DNA of 64,000 nt from Prochilodus magdalenae (GCA_024036415.1 JAMWET010006778.1:401001-465000), one strand, 5' to 3'; numbered from the stretch's first letter, positions 34,801-47,714 are shown. The notes: generated by a model from the sequence alone, not told the origin. Numbers and translations: made by a program.

Positions 34801-36850
34801 TTCAGGCCCTGTGCCAATGGCTTAGAATAGACTTGGATATTTCTACAGAATATGCACAGGCATATATACTATCTGAGACCTATAGATAGAGTTGCGACCA
34901 GCATTCAAATTACACCGGAGCCCAAGGGGACCTTAGCTCCATCCGACAGAGACTAGAGCTTCCCTAACAACAGATTAATCTGGTTTTAGTGGGACAGTTT
35001 ATGTGGCACTGGTTTAAATGAACAAAGGAAATCAAATCAAGCTTAGAGTTTGTCTCTCCAGTGTGTTTTTTATTTGCTTTATGTCAGGATTCTATGTCGA
35101 CCATTGTATAAAACTGCACATCACTGTATGTTTTCCAGGGAAAACTCTTCATGGTATGTGGTCTCATCTGTGCAAAGATATTAGATATTAGTGTTTCTTA
35201 TGCTTATGTTTATTTTGGTTGTTGTATTTGAATTTCATTTCAGAACTACTGTATGTGTGTGGGCGGGGCCCTGTGTTTGCCTGTACAGCTGTAAACATGT
35301 GTAGGTCAGTGAGTATATTTACCACTGTAATGAACAAGAGCTGTATTCTATATATCTGTAAAATACAGTATGTCAGTAATATACTGTTGCTGTCCAAAAC
35401 AAAGCAAGTATCTCCTGAATTATACAATGTCAAGAGAGGCCAAAACGTTCTTTACTTTCTATGTAAATTTATGTAAAAAGTAATTTAAGAGCATTTCTGG
35501 TCTGATCATCATGACATTTCTGCACAGTGTAGAGGACAGCTGCTAAACTTTAACACACTAAAGTAAACATCTAAAAACATTTTTTTGACAGCAAAAGTCA
35601 GACATCTTTTAGTTTCCTGTCAAAATGGCCATATTTCAGAGATAATTTTGAGGAGATTATTTATAAGAACCCATTTGGATAGGAAAGGGCTAAGTCAAAT
35701 AAGTAAAAACAGGAGTTTCCAAAATGAGAGATCAAAAATGGTAGAAATAAGAGAAAAGTCAGTGCAGGCCCCGATAGACCATTAGAACTGTCCCCTTTAG
35801 TTAAGCAACTCCTAAAGCTTTCATCTTTGAGAGAGAAGAGAAAATTTTGGAAATGGGTTACTTTGGATTTGCTGGAGATCTTGGTATAGTGAACTGTTCA
35901 ACCAAGAGCCCAGTCCTCAACGTCATTGAATGTGTTTGGGATTACTCAGATTGCACATAGATTAAACAAGGGCATGTTTTAATGAGACCACTCGAAAACC
36001 GATGATTTAATGACAATGTTAAATGCTCATGATACTCATGGTCAGCTGAGGGCTCCTATTGTTTTGTCATACCATAAAAGAAGAAATTGCTTGCCATACA
36101 GATGAAGGCTTAAGTGATAAAGGACTTTGTTGGGGAAAAGTGAGGGCATTAGGGGTTATTTAAATGAACTGAATGTAAGGCAATGGGTTAATTTATTATA
36201 GAAGTAATTGTTTGTTGAGTCCTTTAGCGGTGCTAATCTGTCCCTATCCGACTGCAGTTAAACACTGTTTGGTGATTTTCCTGCCTCAACATACATAATA
36301 TACCTGGTAATGAAAAGATGAGCTGAATCTGGTGTGTTTAAACTCATAAAATTGTAAAACAAATCTCCTGTACAGTATATGTGTATACTGTACAAGCATT
36401 TTAGCTATCTATAATTGCAAATACACCGCGTTAGATATAATATGGCGAGAAGATGTATCTGAAATTATAGTTTGCTCCATTCCTTGACAAGACACAACAA
36501 ACAGATGGGTTTTTTTTTTTCCGATTAGGCCCAAACAACACAGAATCATATGTTCCTGGTTGTTCTTCTGTCAGCACCATCTTTGAAGTTCCCTCCAAGA
36601 GAGACAGCTGAGGTAAGAAGGTGCTAAGCCAGCCTGTAGATATTTGTGGGGAAAATATTGCCACCCAAAGAACACAGGAACAGATACTGAGGAAGAGTGA
36701 CAAGCCTGACCACGAGGAGGACTTCTGCCTCAATTTGAAACACAGAGCATCTTCTATTTTTGTCTCAAGTTTATTTTTGTGTGTGTGTGAAGCAAGACAG
36801 GAGGAATTGCATTGTCTTTACTGTAGCAGTGAGGGAGGTGCACTCAACAA
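31861..36850. other. Gene-free, mostly AT-rich desert segment
   Basis: No gene. Contains a CA repeat at 34281-34302, a CTATCTAC stretch near 33101-33123 and a possible regulatory patch at about 34690-34830 (CAGCAGCCAAGGCCAGGAAG). Open frames are random. Confidence 0.5.
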
Positions 36851-36859
36851 TTCTCCTTG

Positions 36860-37910
36860 AAGTTCTGAGGGATGTCGGTTAAGACGGAGCCCTGTGAAGT
36901 GGGTTAACCTCGCCGTCAAGTGACAGACGGGAGAGGGAGCGAACGTGTGGCTTGCTGAAGCCACCAAGCCCTGTTGAAACCTCTCTCATTAATGGCTAAC
37001 CTCTCAGCAATGTCTTAATGAATCCTCAAGCCGGTTGACTTCTGCTATAAAAGAAGAAGGAGGGGAAGGGGTAGGGATGCAGACGAAAGAGAAAACGAAG
37101 GAGAAAAAAAACTTGCCCTTGCGCATAAGAGTGCCCTTTATAGAGTGATCAGCTCCGTGTTACCAAAACAGGCTTATATTGATTTAATAGAAAACAGGAG
37201 AGGATAGCAAAATGAAAAAGAGATTTCAATAGCAAAGTGATGTAAAAACTACAACGACTACCACAATGAAAGAGGTAAAAGTAGGGGAGGGAGGAAGATA
37301 AGCCTGATATGAAGATATAGGGTAAAAGAAAGTATGCAGCAACTTCTGTATCAAACCTTCTGTGCCCTCTGTGTGGTTCCAGACCTTCTAGAACCCCCCT
37401 CTTACTCCATAATCTGGTTTTAAGCACCAGGTGGGCACCCTGGTCCTACCTTTGGGTCCTCGCCGCATAGAGTAGGAATTTATCAAACAGTGCAAATACC
37501 TCCCTCTTTGTGCTGAGAGGATGACCTTACTAACCTTCTCTTAGAACCGAGAGGAACCAGGTTGAGACCCACCTCGGTTTGGCTCCAGAGTGGGTGTCCT
37601 CAGCTCCTAAACACACATTGGGAGGAGCTTGTTGACTGCCACTAGGTGAGAGAAGAGGTCGCGGAGGTCACGGAGTCTTGCTGACAGGCATGAAAGGGCG
37701 GCACGATCACCTGTCACTCTCTTCATCACATCAAAGTCCGGGAGAAGAGCCTCCCTCCTGAGCAAGATCTGCTCATGAATATACCCACTGCGCAATCCGG
37801 CCTCTCTCCAGTCCCCTTTCAGCAGCACTGATCATAATACCATCTCAGCAGCCATCAGCGCAGTTAATGAGAAACTTCAAATTATCCAAAAGCTCGGGCC
37901 AAACAGAGCT
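36860..37910. promoter_or_regulatory. Two candidate conserved non-coding blocks (36.86-37.06 and 37.43-37.91 kb)
   Basis: The first block has even base composition and homeobox-type ATTA cores (CTCTCATTAATGGCTAACC). The second is GC-richer (GAGAAGAGGTCGCGGAGG; CACTGCGCAATCCGGCC). Between them lies AT-rich, repeat-like DNA. Neither has a recognisable protein frame. Confidence 0.28.
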
Positions 37911-38169
37911 CGGCCACTGATGATCAGAGTGAAGATTGTCAGGATACTTTTGTGCCACACAAAAACATCGGTGGTATTATCAGTACCTCTGAAGCGCACA
38001 CCATGAGGTTGGTGTCATAAATGTAATCTTGTATGTCTACTTTTGGTAGGTAAAAAAAACACCAGCTGCCCTCTTTAGCAGGTGAAAATTTGAAACACAA
38101 ACCTGTAAAGTTAGTTTTGTAAACCAATGGACAAAATTTCCAACTGTATGCAGTGTTTTCATGTAAAAT

Positions 38170-38855
38170 CATACACTGTAAAGAAACTCACTGACTGTAT
38201 TTCTTAACAATGCTACTGATAGGAACCAGGGTCTTGCAGAAAAGTGTGTTTTGTTGGTCCACAAAATAGTTTAACTTTTTTACAAGCAAATAAAAAAGTA
38301 GGACTTTGAATGAGCAATTCCTTTAATCAAAATAATTTAGAGTTGAGTAAAACTTTAAATTGCTGGTAAAAAGCCAAAGTACTTTTTTAGGTTGCACTTT
38401 TTACATTGTACACAAAAAAGATAGACAATTTATTTACCATCCCAAACAACCAGTGAACCGTCCCAACGTGATTTTTTTAAAATGTAATATGGAAAATGCA
38501 AAAAGTAGTTGTAAATAAAAAACTAATAAGCTATTTTGCCTCACAGTGCCCGAAATAAAGGTCTCTATGAACGGCCCTGTCAATCAAAGTAATTTTTTGA
38601 GTGAAATACAACTTATTTAATTGCTTGTAATAAATTTTTTAGGTTGCATTTTTTACAGTGCTGCAGAGGCCTTTCAGTCTTAACTGTAAGATGTGCAACC
38701 TAAAAAATGACAGTTCAGTTAAATAGGTTTTACTCAACTCTAAAGTTTACTTTGATTGAAAGTATCATTGGTTCAAGGTCCTTTTAATTCATTTGCTCAT
38801 AACACACTGAAATCACATTTTTAGGTTGGAGTAAGGAAACACTTTACAGTACTGG
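38170..38855. mobile_element. Nested or tandem copies of a MITE with CACTGTAAA ends
   Basis: CACTGTAAAGAAAC near 38174 and CTTTACAGTA near 38841 bound the region. Inside, TTTTTAGGTTGCA(C/T)TTTTTAC occurs twice in direct orientation (near 38385 and 38637), and the inverse GTGCAACCTAAAAAATG near 38692. TAGAGTTGAGTAAAACTTT near 38339 is matched in inverse by TTTACTCAACTCTAAAGTTT near 38729. At least two or three copies of one family are stacked here. Confidence 0.55.
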
Positions 38856-39329
38856 ATGTGTTTGAATATGTTTAGGCCAAACTGCAAAACCATTGTAAAA
38901 CAAATTCTCAGGCATCAGGCAGTGAAGTTTTCTGTGATGCACTTATATGAATGCCTGGTTATTATAGTCATGGTTATAAATAATGCTGTTTCTTTAGAGT
39001 GGCACATTTTACATCAAACCACACTTGCTGACTTTCAACATAACAATTTAATGTATGAAACACTTGTGGAATTTGCTGACATTACACTTCCTATAAAGAT
39101 GATGTTTCTGACAGCAATAATCCACACACAGTTAAATTAGACTTGATGAACACTGTAGGAAGAGTTCTGAATATAATAAGCACCTATGCTGCATATTTGT
39201 ATATACATTCTAATCTCGAAAGTATGAAGATAGCAAAGTAGATGCCGTCCAAGCTCCCTACAGCTTGTCCCTCTCTCTAAGAGAATCTGTTTGAATGAAA
39301 GTATCATGTCATTATGGTTGAGGAGCACC

Positions 39330-40160
39330 GCACCTCAGCACACAGGTCTGGAGGGGGCCGCGGTGTGGCCCTCTGGCTCCTGGCTTTGGTCTTAATCCTC
39401 TGGCTAATAAGTTCATAGCCAGGCCATATGCTCCGGTGCTGTTTCGGAGGGGGGAGGCGTCTCCCCATGCTACTTACACCGGGACGGCCCATTTCTCAGG
39501 TACCTCCCCCGCCGGCCAGCCCTTTGTTCGGGCGGATCAGTCCACTCCACGCCGTGAATGGGCTGAATTGATTAGCTCGCACCGTATAATTGTCAGCAAA
39601 TCCCCCCCTCGAATCATTTCCCATCCATTTGAAAAGGACAACGTTCGTTCTTCTTTTTTCTTTGGCTTTTTATCCCGTTCCCTCCCGTGCCCACCCCTCT
39701 TCCCCCTCTTTTCATGCCACTTGGTTTGTCTCCCCCTACCCAAGCCACCTCCCTTCATGTTGAAGAGAAAAAGGAGGTGCTGGGGGGGGGAGAAAGAAAA
39801 AAAAAAGAAACGAGTCTTTCTCTGGACCGGCCCACCCGTCGGAGCTCTGGCCAAGGATGAAAGAGGCTGGCGGGTGGACGTGTTCTAATCTGCCATCCTG
39901 GAGGGCGAGCGGCAGGCTGGCCGGAGTTCTTACCTGCCCACGCACAGCCAGCACTGGGGAGAGCGAGTAGGACAGGAGGCTGGAGCGAGGGACAGGGGGA
40001 TAAAGAGTGAAAGGGAGTTGTTTTGGGGGGAAAGACTCTGGGGCCTAGGCGCCAACCCTGGCTTCTCCTGCGGCTTGGCCCATTCAAATAAGAGGCCCAG
40101 AAGCCTGGGTCAGGCCAAAAGTCTGGAGTATTTACTAATACCGGCCGCTGTCGTTGTCTG
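39330..40160. promoter_or_regulatory. Candidate regulatory block, GC-rich with purine/pyrimidine tracts
   Basis: One of the most GC-rich stretches of the desert (GTCTGGAGGGGGCCGCGG, CCGCCGGCCAGCCC, GGGAGTTGTTTTGGGG). Includes a C-rich tract near 39675-39745 and GGGGGGGGAG near 39782. Several overlapping open frames on both strands (up to 155 codons) are low-complexity and match no family I know, so I do not call a gene. Confidence 0.3.
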
Positions 40161-41200
40161 CAGCATGTAGAGCCCATCAAGTGTTCAGTGTTCCAGACAA
40201 AGGCCGTCTTTTTATCACTCACTAGTATCTTATTTTAGCACTTGTAACCAGCATCAGTATTTGTAAAGTAGTTTGGATACTCCTGGAATTCAAAACCCAA
40301 TAAACTAAAAAATAAATAAATAATTTAGACCATAAATGGTCTATACCAGTCAAAAGGTTTTCCATAGAACCATATGTCCAAGTAAAAGAACCATTAGGAA
40401 TTTATATGTCTATAAATTCGTTTCAGTTCTACAAAATGTTGGCCTAAGTGATCTTAGTATTAATATTTTATAGAACCAAATAATCTATAAATATATAAAT
40501 CCAATAATCTTTATTTTTATTTAATATTGAAATGATCCAAATGATCAGTTTATTTATCAAGGTCACATTTGCAAATGATCACCACTCTCCAGCCCTTGAG
40601 TCCACTAGAGACCATCTCCTTTGGGAACGAGGTCATAGGTTCAGGGTCATAAGGGATGCAACACCAGCTCATCTCCCCCATGACCAGACATGTTCAGGCC
40701 CAAATGAGGTCACAGAGAGGGCGTTGCCAGGAAGTCCGAACTAACATTCTATTCCATTCTAGAAGACGGACACTAACATGTTTACTTATAGGACATGACC
40801 CTAGGCCATTGCCAGTACCCACATACTTGATGAATAAGGTGCCCATTGCTCAACACTTGCTAGTGTTAGAATTAGAATAAAATTTTTGAAAAGTCTATAA
40901 AAAAGGTAATTTGCTTCTAAAATAATATGGCTTAAAATTTAGATGAATGAAGAATGGAGACATAAGTTCAAGGTCTTTCAAAATTCTTTTTTTTTTATTT
41001 CCTATTTTTAAGTGAACAACAAAACAGGTGAGTATCTGGTTTAAAGCTAATAACTGCTTCTCAAAATCAGAATAGCACTGCCCATAAATACAGTCATCAT
41101 TTATCAGTACGTTTACAGTGTTTTATACTATACATTTACCGTTCTAGTTCATAAAGCAGAACAAATAACCGGTCTTGTGCCTGACAATGATGACACAGCA
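40161..41200. other. AT-rich segment with GGTTCTT-type repeat
   Basis: 40325-40460 carries the short-repeat motif family CATAGAACCATATGTCCAAG/AAAGAACCATTAGGAA, also found at 49290-49400 and 50220-50400. 40560-40740 is a little denser. No gene. Confidence 0.45.
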
Positions 41201-43300
41201 AGAACCTGGGTTAAAGGTCAGCCTGAAGTGACCATTAAAGTGGCCGATGATTGACTGGTCAAGCTTGTCATGGCCATGGGGAGTTTCCTGTCCCTTTCAA
41301 AATAGGTCATTTCACCAGCCTATTGCTCTGACCACCACCCACTCCATATGGAGGCTAGCAAACGAGGGTGGCTGTTGAACATTTTAGAGGTCAGAGGTTA
41401 AATGACCAGGTCTGTTAAAGGAGAGATAATGATCAGTAAAGATTCTTAGTGGCTTAACTGACTGACTAAGGTCTAGATAATAGTTATAGAGATATAGCTG
41501 ACATCTGATCCAGGAGCTATTTCAAGGATGTTTGCTTGGTTATGCTGATTGTTGGACTTTGGATATTGAAAAAGCATGTTACCAAAGCATTATATTCAGC
41601 CAACTCCTAATAACCAAATGAATAACTGAATTGAAATGAAACTCTTCAACCAGACTAAACTAAAAAGAAAGTCATCAGGCTAGGTGAAATTTCCACAGAC
41701 TCTTGTCCAGTGTGGATTTGAGGACTAATGGCATTGCTCCATGAAGGGATATGAATATGTTTAACTAAGGGCCCTTTTTTGTTTGGCCATCCTCTATTGA
41801 CATAAAGTACTCCCACGGGACAGCTTTCAAAGGCCACTGACCTGCCTCGTCTTCGTGACAGGCAGCCGTCTGATGTGTTTTTCCCACGTTCCTGGGCCCT
41901 ATTGTCCCATGCAGGGGGTCTCCATTCGGGTTTGACCCCAGACAGGGGAGACTTTGGCTTGGAGACGGCAAAGCTCCTCAATAGCTCCCTGAGAACCAGG
42001 CTGAACTGGGAGTGGCAGAGTTGACCAGGACGGCATGTGGTCATTTTCCGGCTTGCTGCCCTCCTAAAGGCCTCTGGAGGACAGGGGCTGAGCACTCCAG
42101 GGGTGGGGGGCTTCTATATATGTGTGTGTATGAGAGAGCGAGAGAGAGAGACACTGGTTAGAGAAGAGAAGAATAACTGCCAAGATGCACTGAAAGTGAG
42201 ATGAGGTCACTGCAGTGGTGATGTCATCAGAGGATGGCACAATTGCTTGTGATTGGTCGATGTGCTGTCCAAGGAGCCAATAGCAAAGACACACTAAGAT
42301 TCATATTATGCTGAAACTAGAGGCGAGCCTAAGATCATCTGAGCACTCAAACATATTTGTTCGACAAAGCATGAAAAATTGTATGTTTTAATGCTAGTTG
42401 ATGAAGTGCCATAGATTGGCCCCATAAATACATTGCGCAGGAGGAACAATACTTCGCCCATTAAAATGTGACAGATTTGTAATACCACCACGATAAGATG
42501 AAGTGTTCCCAAGAGGGCCATCCAAGTTGGATAGTTGCACACATCACGGACAAACTAACCCAAGCAATACCCCATTTTCAGTACGCGGGATGCTGACAAA
42601 TGGTAAAGTAATAAGTCACATCATCATACAGTATGGAGTCACATGATCTCTTCACTGTTCCTCTTGATGAGCTGAGATGAAAGGAACTCAAATTGAAGAA
42701 GTTATTGGATATTAGATTACGTCCAGCGTGCGACTTTAATTAATCAGCTGTCTGCTGTAGTGTCAAGCATGTGATGTGTATGTTCCTTGTCAAGCTATAC
42801 CTATACCTATAAGCTGTTTCAACAGAAGGTGTATAGCTTGTATTTCCACTGTGATCAGATTGCCTGTAGAGTATGAAGTATTCAGCACCTGTCTTCATCC
42901 AGCAGCTGATTCCTTTACTCTTCACTGTCAGCCATCTTCTCGTTCTCTCTCCCTCTAACCCTCCCTTTCTCACCCTGAAGCCTGAACAGCCAAAGCAGAG
43001 AGATTTATCTGTGTCCTCTAGCTATGATGACAGGGTAAATATTCATACGGACGCCCAAGGTTCTCCGCACTATTACTCGCATGGTTTTGCCCCCCGTTCT
43101 CCTCGCCGGTTAAATTCTTAAAAGGATTATTTGGTGAGATGAATGGGGCCAAATCACTAAAGGGCATCCCAGCGTTCTTCAAACAAAGCTTCCACTGTGA
43201 TTGGTCCAGGACTCATTTTGGCCAATAAGATGACAGGAGAAATAACACTGGCCTAAAGCTAATCCAAGGCTGGGTTATTTGGCGATGGAGACAGGCTATA
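41201..43300. promoter_or_regulatory. Candidate regulatory cluster (about 41.2-41.35, 41.75-42.1, 42.95-43.3 kb)
   Basis: Three denser blocks: CAAGCTTGTCATGGCCATGG near 41260; GCCACTGACCTGCCTCGTC and GACAGGGGAGACTTTGGC around 41830-41960; and CCCCCCGTTCTCCTCGCCGG near 43090. AT-rich filler and GAGAGA repeats lie between. No protein frame stands out. Confidence 0.28.
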
Positions 43301-44175
43301 TTCATTGACATTTGGGATAAGATTGTTAGCATAAAGCTGCTGCTCACCCACATAGAAGAGAAAAAAGAATATTTGTTTTTTATATAGGTGGACTAGGTTT
43401 TATAGTTCATTTATAGTATTTTATTATGGACAAGGTCAGAAATGTTTGTAATCTGTTCATTTGTGGCCCCGTAATGTCTGCAGTATGTCAGTCAGCGACT
43501 TATAGAAACACATTGACTGCCCTATCACTGTATCTGAGTTGCATCTCTGTGTAAGTAAAGGTATATAATATTTTTATGGCATGTGTTCGTGTGCACGAGT
43601 ATGTGTGTGTGTATGTGCATTGCGCCATTGCTTTGTGTCATGCTGAGAGCTCCTCCTGAGAGCACTGCACCGCACCAGGGTGGCTGCAGCTGCACTGGCT
43701 TTCATCTCCTTAGGCGCCCAGCGGGGGGTCGCAGTATTTATATGTACGTGTGTGTTTGTGACCACGTGTGCACAAGCGTGTTTGTGTGTGTTTGTAAAAA
43801 GAAAGTGGGGGGAAGTGGAGTGTGCATTTTGAAATTAATTAGGGATAGCAAAAAAAAAAAGAATCAGGATATTTCAGTCCATGCAACGGTACTTCACTTG
43901 GGTTACAGCCTACAATTAATTTCTGTTTCATAGCTTCACGCTTTAAAATTGTGCAATAAAATGTAAATCAAAAGTACATGAGACTTCAAAGACCATTCTG
44001 ACTCTAGGGTGGATGCAGCTGTTATACAGGTATCAGGTAAAAATGGGACATGACACGTGATAGTATTTACTTTCTAAAGGAGCAAAAAGTAGTTTTAGTA
44101 GAACATCGAGTAAAATAATACTTCGTCACTCAGGGTATATGTCATGCATGTTTCATTTTACACTCTATCTGAGAT
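43301..44175. other. Gene-free segment with GT-rich stretches
   Basis: GTGTGTGTGTATGTG and TGTGTTTGTGTGTG patches lie at about 43600-43620 and 43746-43795. A GC-rich spot sits between (TAGGCGCCCAGCGGGGGG). Nothing else recognisable. Confidence 0.4.
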
Positions 44176-44179
44176 TGCC

Positions 44180-45060
44180 TGACACACCGAACACACTCTT
44201 CCATTTTACTTAACACGTTTACCTTTATGACATAACCTAACATACTGTCCCATATTACCTAACATACTGTTCCTGTTCCACAGTTATTACCTCAAGTACC
44301 TTAAGACATCAAATTATCATATATTACCTAACATACTATCCCTTAACCTAACACACCATCTTGTATTACCTAACCCTGTCCATTATGACCAAACCCATTA
44401 TCTCATGTTACCTAACATGCTGTCCTTGGTGCCTTAACCTGATATTCTCCCCTCCATTACTTAACACACTGTCCATATCCCCTTAAACCGTCTTTTATGA
44501 CCTAAGGTACTCTCCTACATTACCTGACACACTGTTCCACACTTCTTAACACACTGTCCTTTGCGACTTACATGACCTAACACACTGTTCTTTTTGACAA
44601 ACTGTCATTTATTACCTAACACACTCTTCCATATTATCTAACACACCAACCTTTATGACCTAACACATTGTTCCATATCACATAGCACACCATCCTTTAT
44701 AAGCTAACACAATGTCCCAGATTGACCTAACACACTGTCCTTTATGACTCAACATCTGCCCTTCATAATGTTACATACTGTCTTAATGACATAACAAACT
44801 GTCTTTTATGAGCTAACACAATGTATATTGTGATGTAACCTAACACAGTGTCCCAGTATACAGTGTAAAAAAATTAAAATAAAAAAATAAATACAACAAT
44901 AACCAAAAAAAAGACTTTTCTTTGTCATTGAAATAAACAGAACATACTGTCCTATAAATATGTTATACTGTAGAGTCATGAGGGACATTTATGTTTTTAT
45001 ATGAATATCCTGACTTACCATACTGTCCCATACCACCTAACGCATTGTGCTTTATGATTT
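44180..45060. repeat. Degenerate tandem array (minisatellite), about 21-bp unit
   Basis: The phrase CCTAACACACTGTCC, with variants CCTAACATACTGTCC and TTAACACACTGTCC, recurs about every 20-23 bp, usually joined by TTTATGA or CATATTA. The approximate consensus unit is TTTATGACCTAACACACTGTC. Copies are diverged and the array is interrupted by AT-rich sequence at about 44860-44980. No coding use. Confidence 0.85.
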
Positions 45061-45359
45061 AGTTAGTAGCCTGTCTCACAGTAACCAGGACCTTGGGTCA
45101 GATGTGTGTATTTACTAAGACACCAGTTTATCACAAAAACTGCATGTAGCACTGCTCACTAACTGCTTGCTTAAGAGGCGCATGGTTTAAATGACACAGT
45201 AAAAAATGAAGCTGTCAACAAGTCTAAGACAAAACAAAAAATGAAAGTTCAGTGATGAGGAGATAGTGCTGTTAATAAATGAAGCTATTTCTCACCATTC
45301 TACAAGGGTGTTTTTTACTCCATCCAATGTGTGAAAAAATGAGTGCGCATATTGCAGCC

Positions 45360-45885
45360 ACATTACTGCTTATTTTGCATCACATCCTTTCACCGAGCTC
45401 TTTATTATAAACACATTCATGCAATTATCTAATCAGCCAATCATGTGGCAGCAGTGCAGCGCATACAATCATGCAGACACAGGCCAGCAGTTTCAGGCAA
45501 TGTTCACATCAACCATCAGAATGGGGAAAATTTGTGATCCTACTGATTTGGACCATGGCACTATTGATGGTGACAGACAGGCTGGTTTGAGTATTTCTAT
45601 AACTGTCGGTCTCTTGGGATTTCTGCACACAAGCGTCTCTAGAGTTTACTTAGAATAGGTGCAAAGAAAGAAGAAACGTCCAGTGAGCGGCAGTTCCGCA
45701 GACAAGAGCACCTTGTTGATGAGATCAATGGCCAGACTGATTTGAGCTGACAGAAAGGCTACAGTAACTCAGATAGCCACTCTGTGCATATGAGGTGAGC
45801 AGAAAAGCATCTCTGAATGCACAACGTTGTCGAGCCTTGAGGCGCAGCAGCGGAAGATCACATTGGGTTCTACTTCTGCCAGCCT
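45360..45885 (+). pseudogene. Tc1-family transposase fragment (N-terminal half, broken)
   Basis: From about 45518 the plus strand reads MGKICDPTDLDH, then DRQAGLSISITVGLLGF, then SVSRVYLE, the helix-turn-helix of a widespread fish Tc1 transposase. After a stop at 45656, family sequence continues in other frames (AGTGAGCGGCAGTTCCGCAG; ACAGAAAGGCTACAGTAACTC). Only the 5' half remains, and the catalytic region and inverted repeats are missing. The upstream ATGCAATTATCTAATCAGCC belongs to the same element. Confidence 0.85.
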
Positions 45886-47165
45886 AACACACTGTCTGAG
45901 ATGCCCTGAAAGCTGACTTTAAAATGGATGCCTTATTACTATTGTGCTATATAGAGGAGAACTATTAAGTGTACTAAGTAGAAGTAAAATGTCAAATTAG
46001 CAACTGAATTTGCCCACCAGGCAAACCAACCTGAGCTGCATGCAAGACTGAAGTTGTAGTTTAATTCATAGAAAATAAAACCTAACATTTCCTTCTTGGT
46101 ACATGCCTGCAGTAACCTACAGTTAGCAGTCAGTGTTTTCGCTGTATGACTGTATTTTTAACTGTACAGAGCTGCTTGTTTTTTAGTGATTCTTCAGAGA
46201 GTCTCAGCAGCCACCATTAACATAACGCTCCACCGTTGCATAGTAACAAGTGGCTCACAATGCACTTTGGCTTACATTTAGCTGATGTGGTGATTCATGA
46301 TGTTCACTACAAATTACAAGTGCATTGTGGGACATACTGGTGCCTTTAACATCACTCTGAGATTCCATTTTACAACCTGGACACTAAGAGAAATATGGCT
46401 GGAGCATTCAGTAGTGCCCTAAAACATGGCTTTTAGTCACAGCTACTGTCTTATATGGCCTGATGGCCAAAAAACTGAATCCACAGTTCTGCCAAAAAAC
46501 ATCACAGACACAAATGGAAAAAAGTCATTAATTTTACTAAAAGTAGTTTAATTGGGAAAGTATGATTTTCAAATCATTTTCTTAAAAAAAATCATCACAG
46601 TGTCTGACCACACTGTCCTGTATAACTTGGTAAATACATCCATAGCAGTATATTTTTAAAACACTACAGAAACAAACTGCCTATCAGTGATTAACTACAT
46701 TATTAAGGGCATCATTAAGGGTCCCATATTACCATATAATATACTGCCTTTTAATGTATGGTGTCTCTACAGAGGAGAGTAGAGTAGCCTGAAAGAATAC
46801 ACATATAGAAATATTGTTACTTCAATTTCAATGAAAGTAGTATCTTTTTGCAAAAGTAAAAATATAACAGTATCAAATCATAACAGTACAGAAATACTGA
46901 CTTCTCTATAGAACTGCAGTGGAAAGTCTTTGTATGTCCAGTATCTATCAGCATGTTAGTCTTCCATTTTAATGTAAAATAAAAAATAAAAGTAATAAAC
47001 TTCAAAAGTCACAGATATGACCTGTCAAACTCCAAAACAGACACATGTGTACTAGTGTAATGAAATGAAGCACTAAAATAGTGATTTATTTGTAAATGAG
47101 TATAAAGTAGGCTTTTTTAAGTAAAAGTAAAAGTATCATCATTTGAAATACTCAGGAAAGTCCAT
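45886..47165. other. Gene-free segment with stray array-like units
   Basis: GCCTAACACACTGTCTG at 45883-45899 and CCACACTGTCCTGTATAAC near 46608 look like outlying units of the 44.2-kb array. Otherwise AT-rich without features. Confidence 0.4.
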
Positions 47166-47167
47166 TA

Positions 47168-47712
47168 CAGCGCCGGTCAAAGCTTTAGACAAATAGATTT
47201 TTTGGTTACCTTAAGGACTCTACAGGCTCAAGCTTAACAGTTCCAACTGATGAGATGTCTGAAACAATACTTATGATATACCACATATACTAACAATATT
47301 ATATTATGTTTTATATTTTTTATACATATATATATATAAAACATAATATAATATTGTGAGTATATGTGGTATATCATAAGTATCACAAGACATCTCATCA
47401 GTTAACTCTGTTTAACTCTGGTTTGCACAATACAAATAAAAGCTCTAGTTATCCTTTCAATTAAGTGAATATTTAAGATGGACAGACCAATAGAATTGAA
47501 CCTAAATTGCTTTGATAGAAATCTTGTTATATCAACCTTAATTGCAAGTTAAGAAAGCTGTTTTGCCCTCCTGTAAAGGTTTTTAGAGTGGATTGCATAA
47601 TTCCATGGGTGCTATTTTAGAGTCTGGTGTCTTCGCTTTTATTCTAAAGTAAGACATTAAGCTAAACACAAGGAAATCTTTGTAGCCATGTCTAAACTTG
47701 TGACTGGTACTG
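47168..47712. mobile_element. Tc1/mariner-type MITE, about 545 bp, with TA duplication
   Basis: Left end CAGCGCCGGTCAAAGC and right end (complement) CAGTACCAGTCACAAG are related inverted termini, each flanked by TA (47166-47167 and 47713-47714). Interior phrases such as GGTGTCTTCGCTTTTATTC are typical of a non-autonomous Tc1-type family abundant in fish. It has no transposase frame. A large internal palindrome occupies 47245-47403. Confidence 0.8.
47245..47403. repeat. Long palindrome, arms about 70 bp
   Basis: AACTGATGAGATGTCT at 47245 is the complement of AGACATCTCATCAGTT ending at 47403. The match continues inward through ACTTATGATATACCACATAT and AATATTATATTATGTTTTA with only a few mismatches, to a TATATA centre near 47325. 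Cruciform- or hairpin-capable, and nested inside the MITE at 47168-47712. Confidence 0.9.
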
Positions 47713-47714
47713 TA

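Noticed and set aside
39436..40222. Overlapping open frames of 105-155 codons on both strands
   Set aside because: Low-complexity (Lys/Pro/Phe runs from purine/pyrimidine tracts), no family resemblance, and frames open on both strands at once.
43718..43731. CTCF-like GC-rich motif CCAGCGGGGGGTCG
   Set aside because: Three mismatches to the core, not better than chance in a GC-rich spot.
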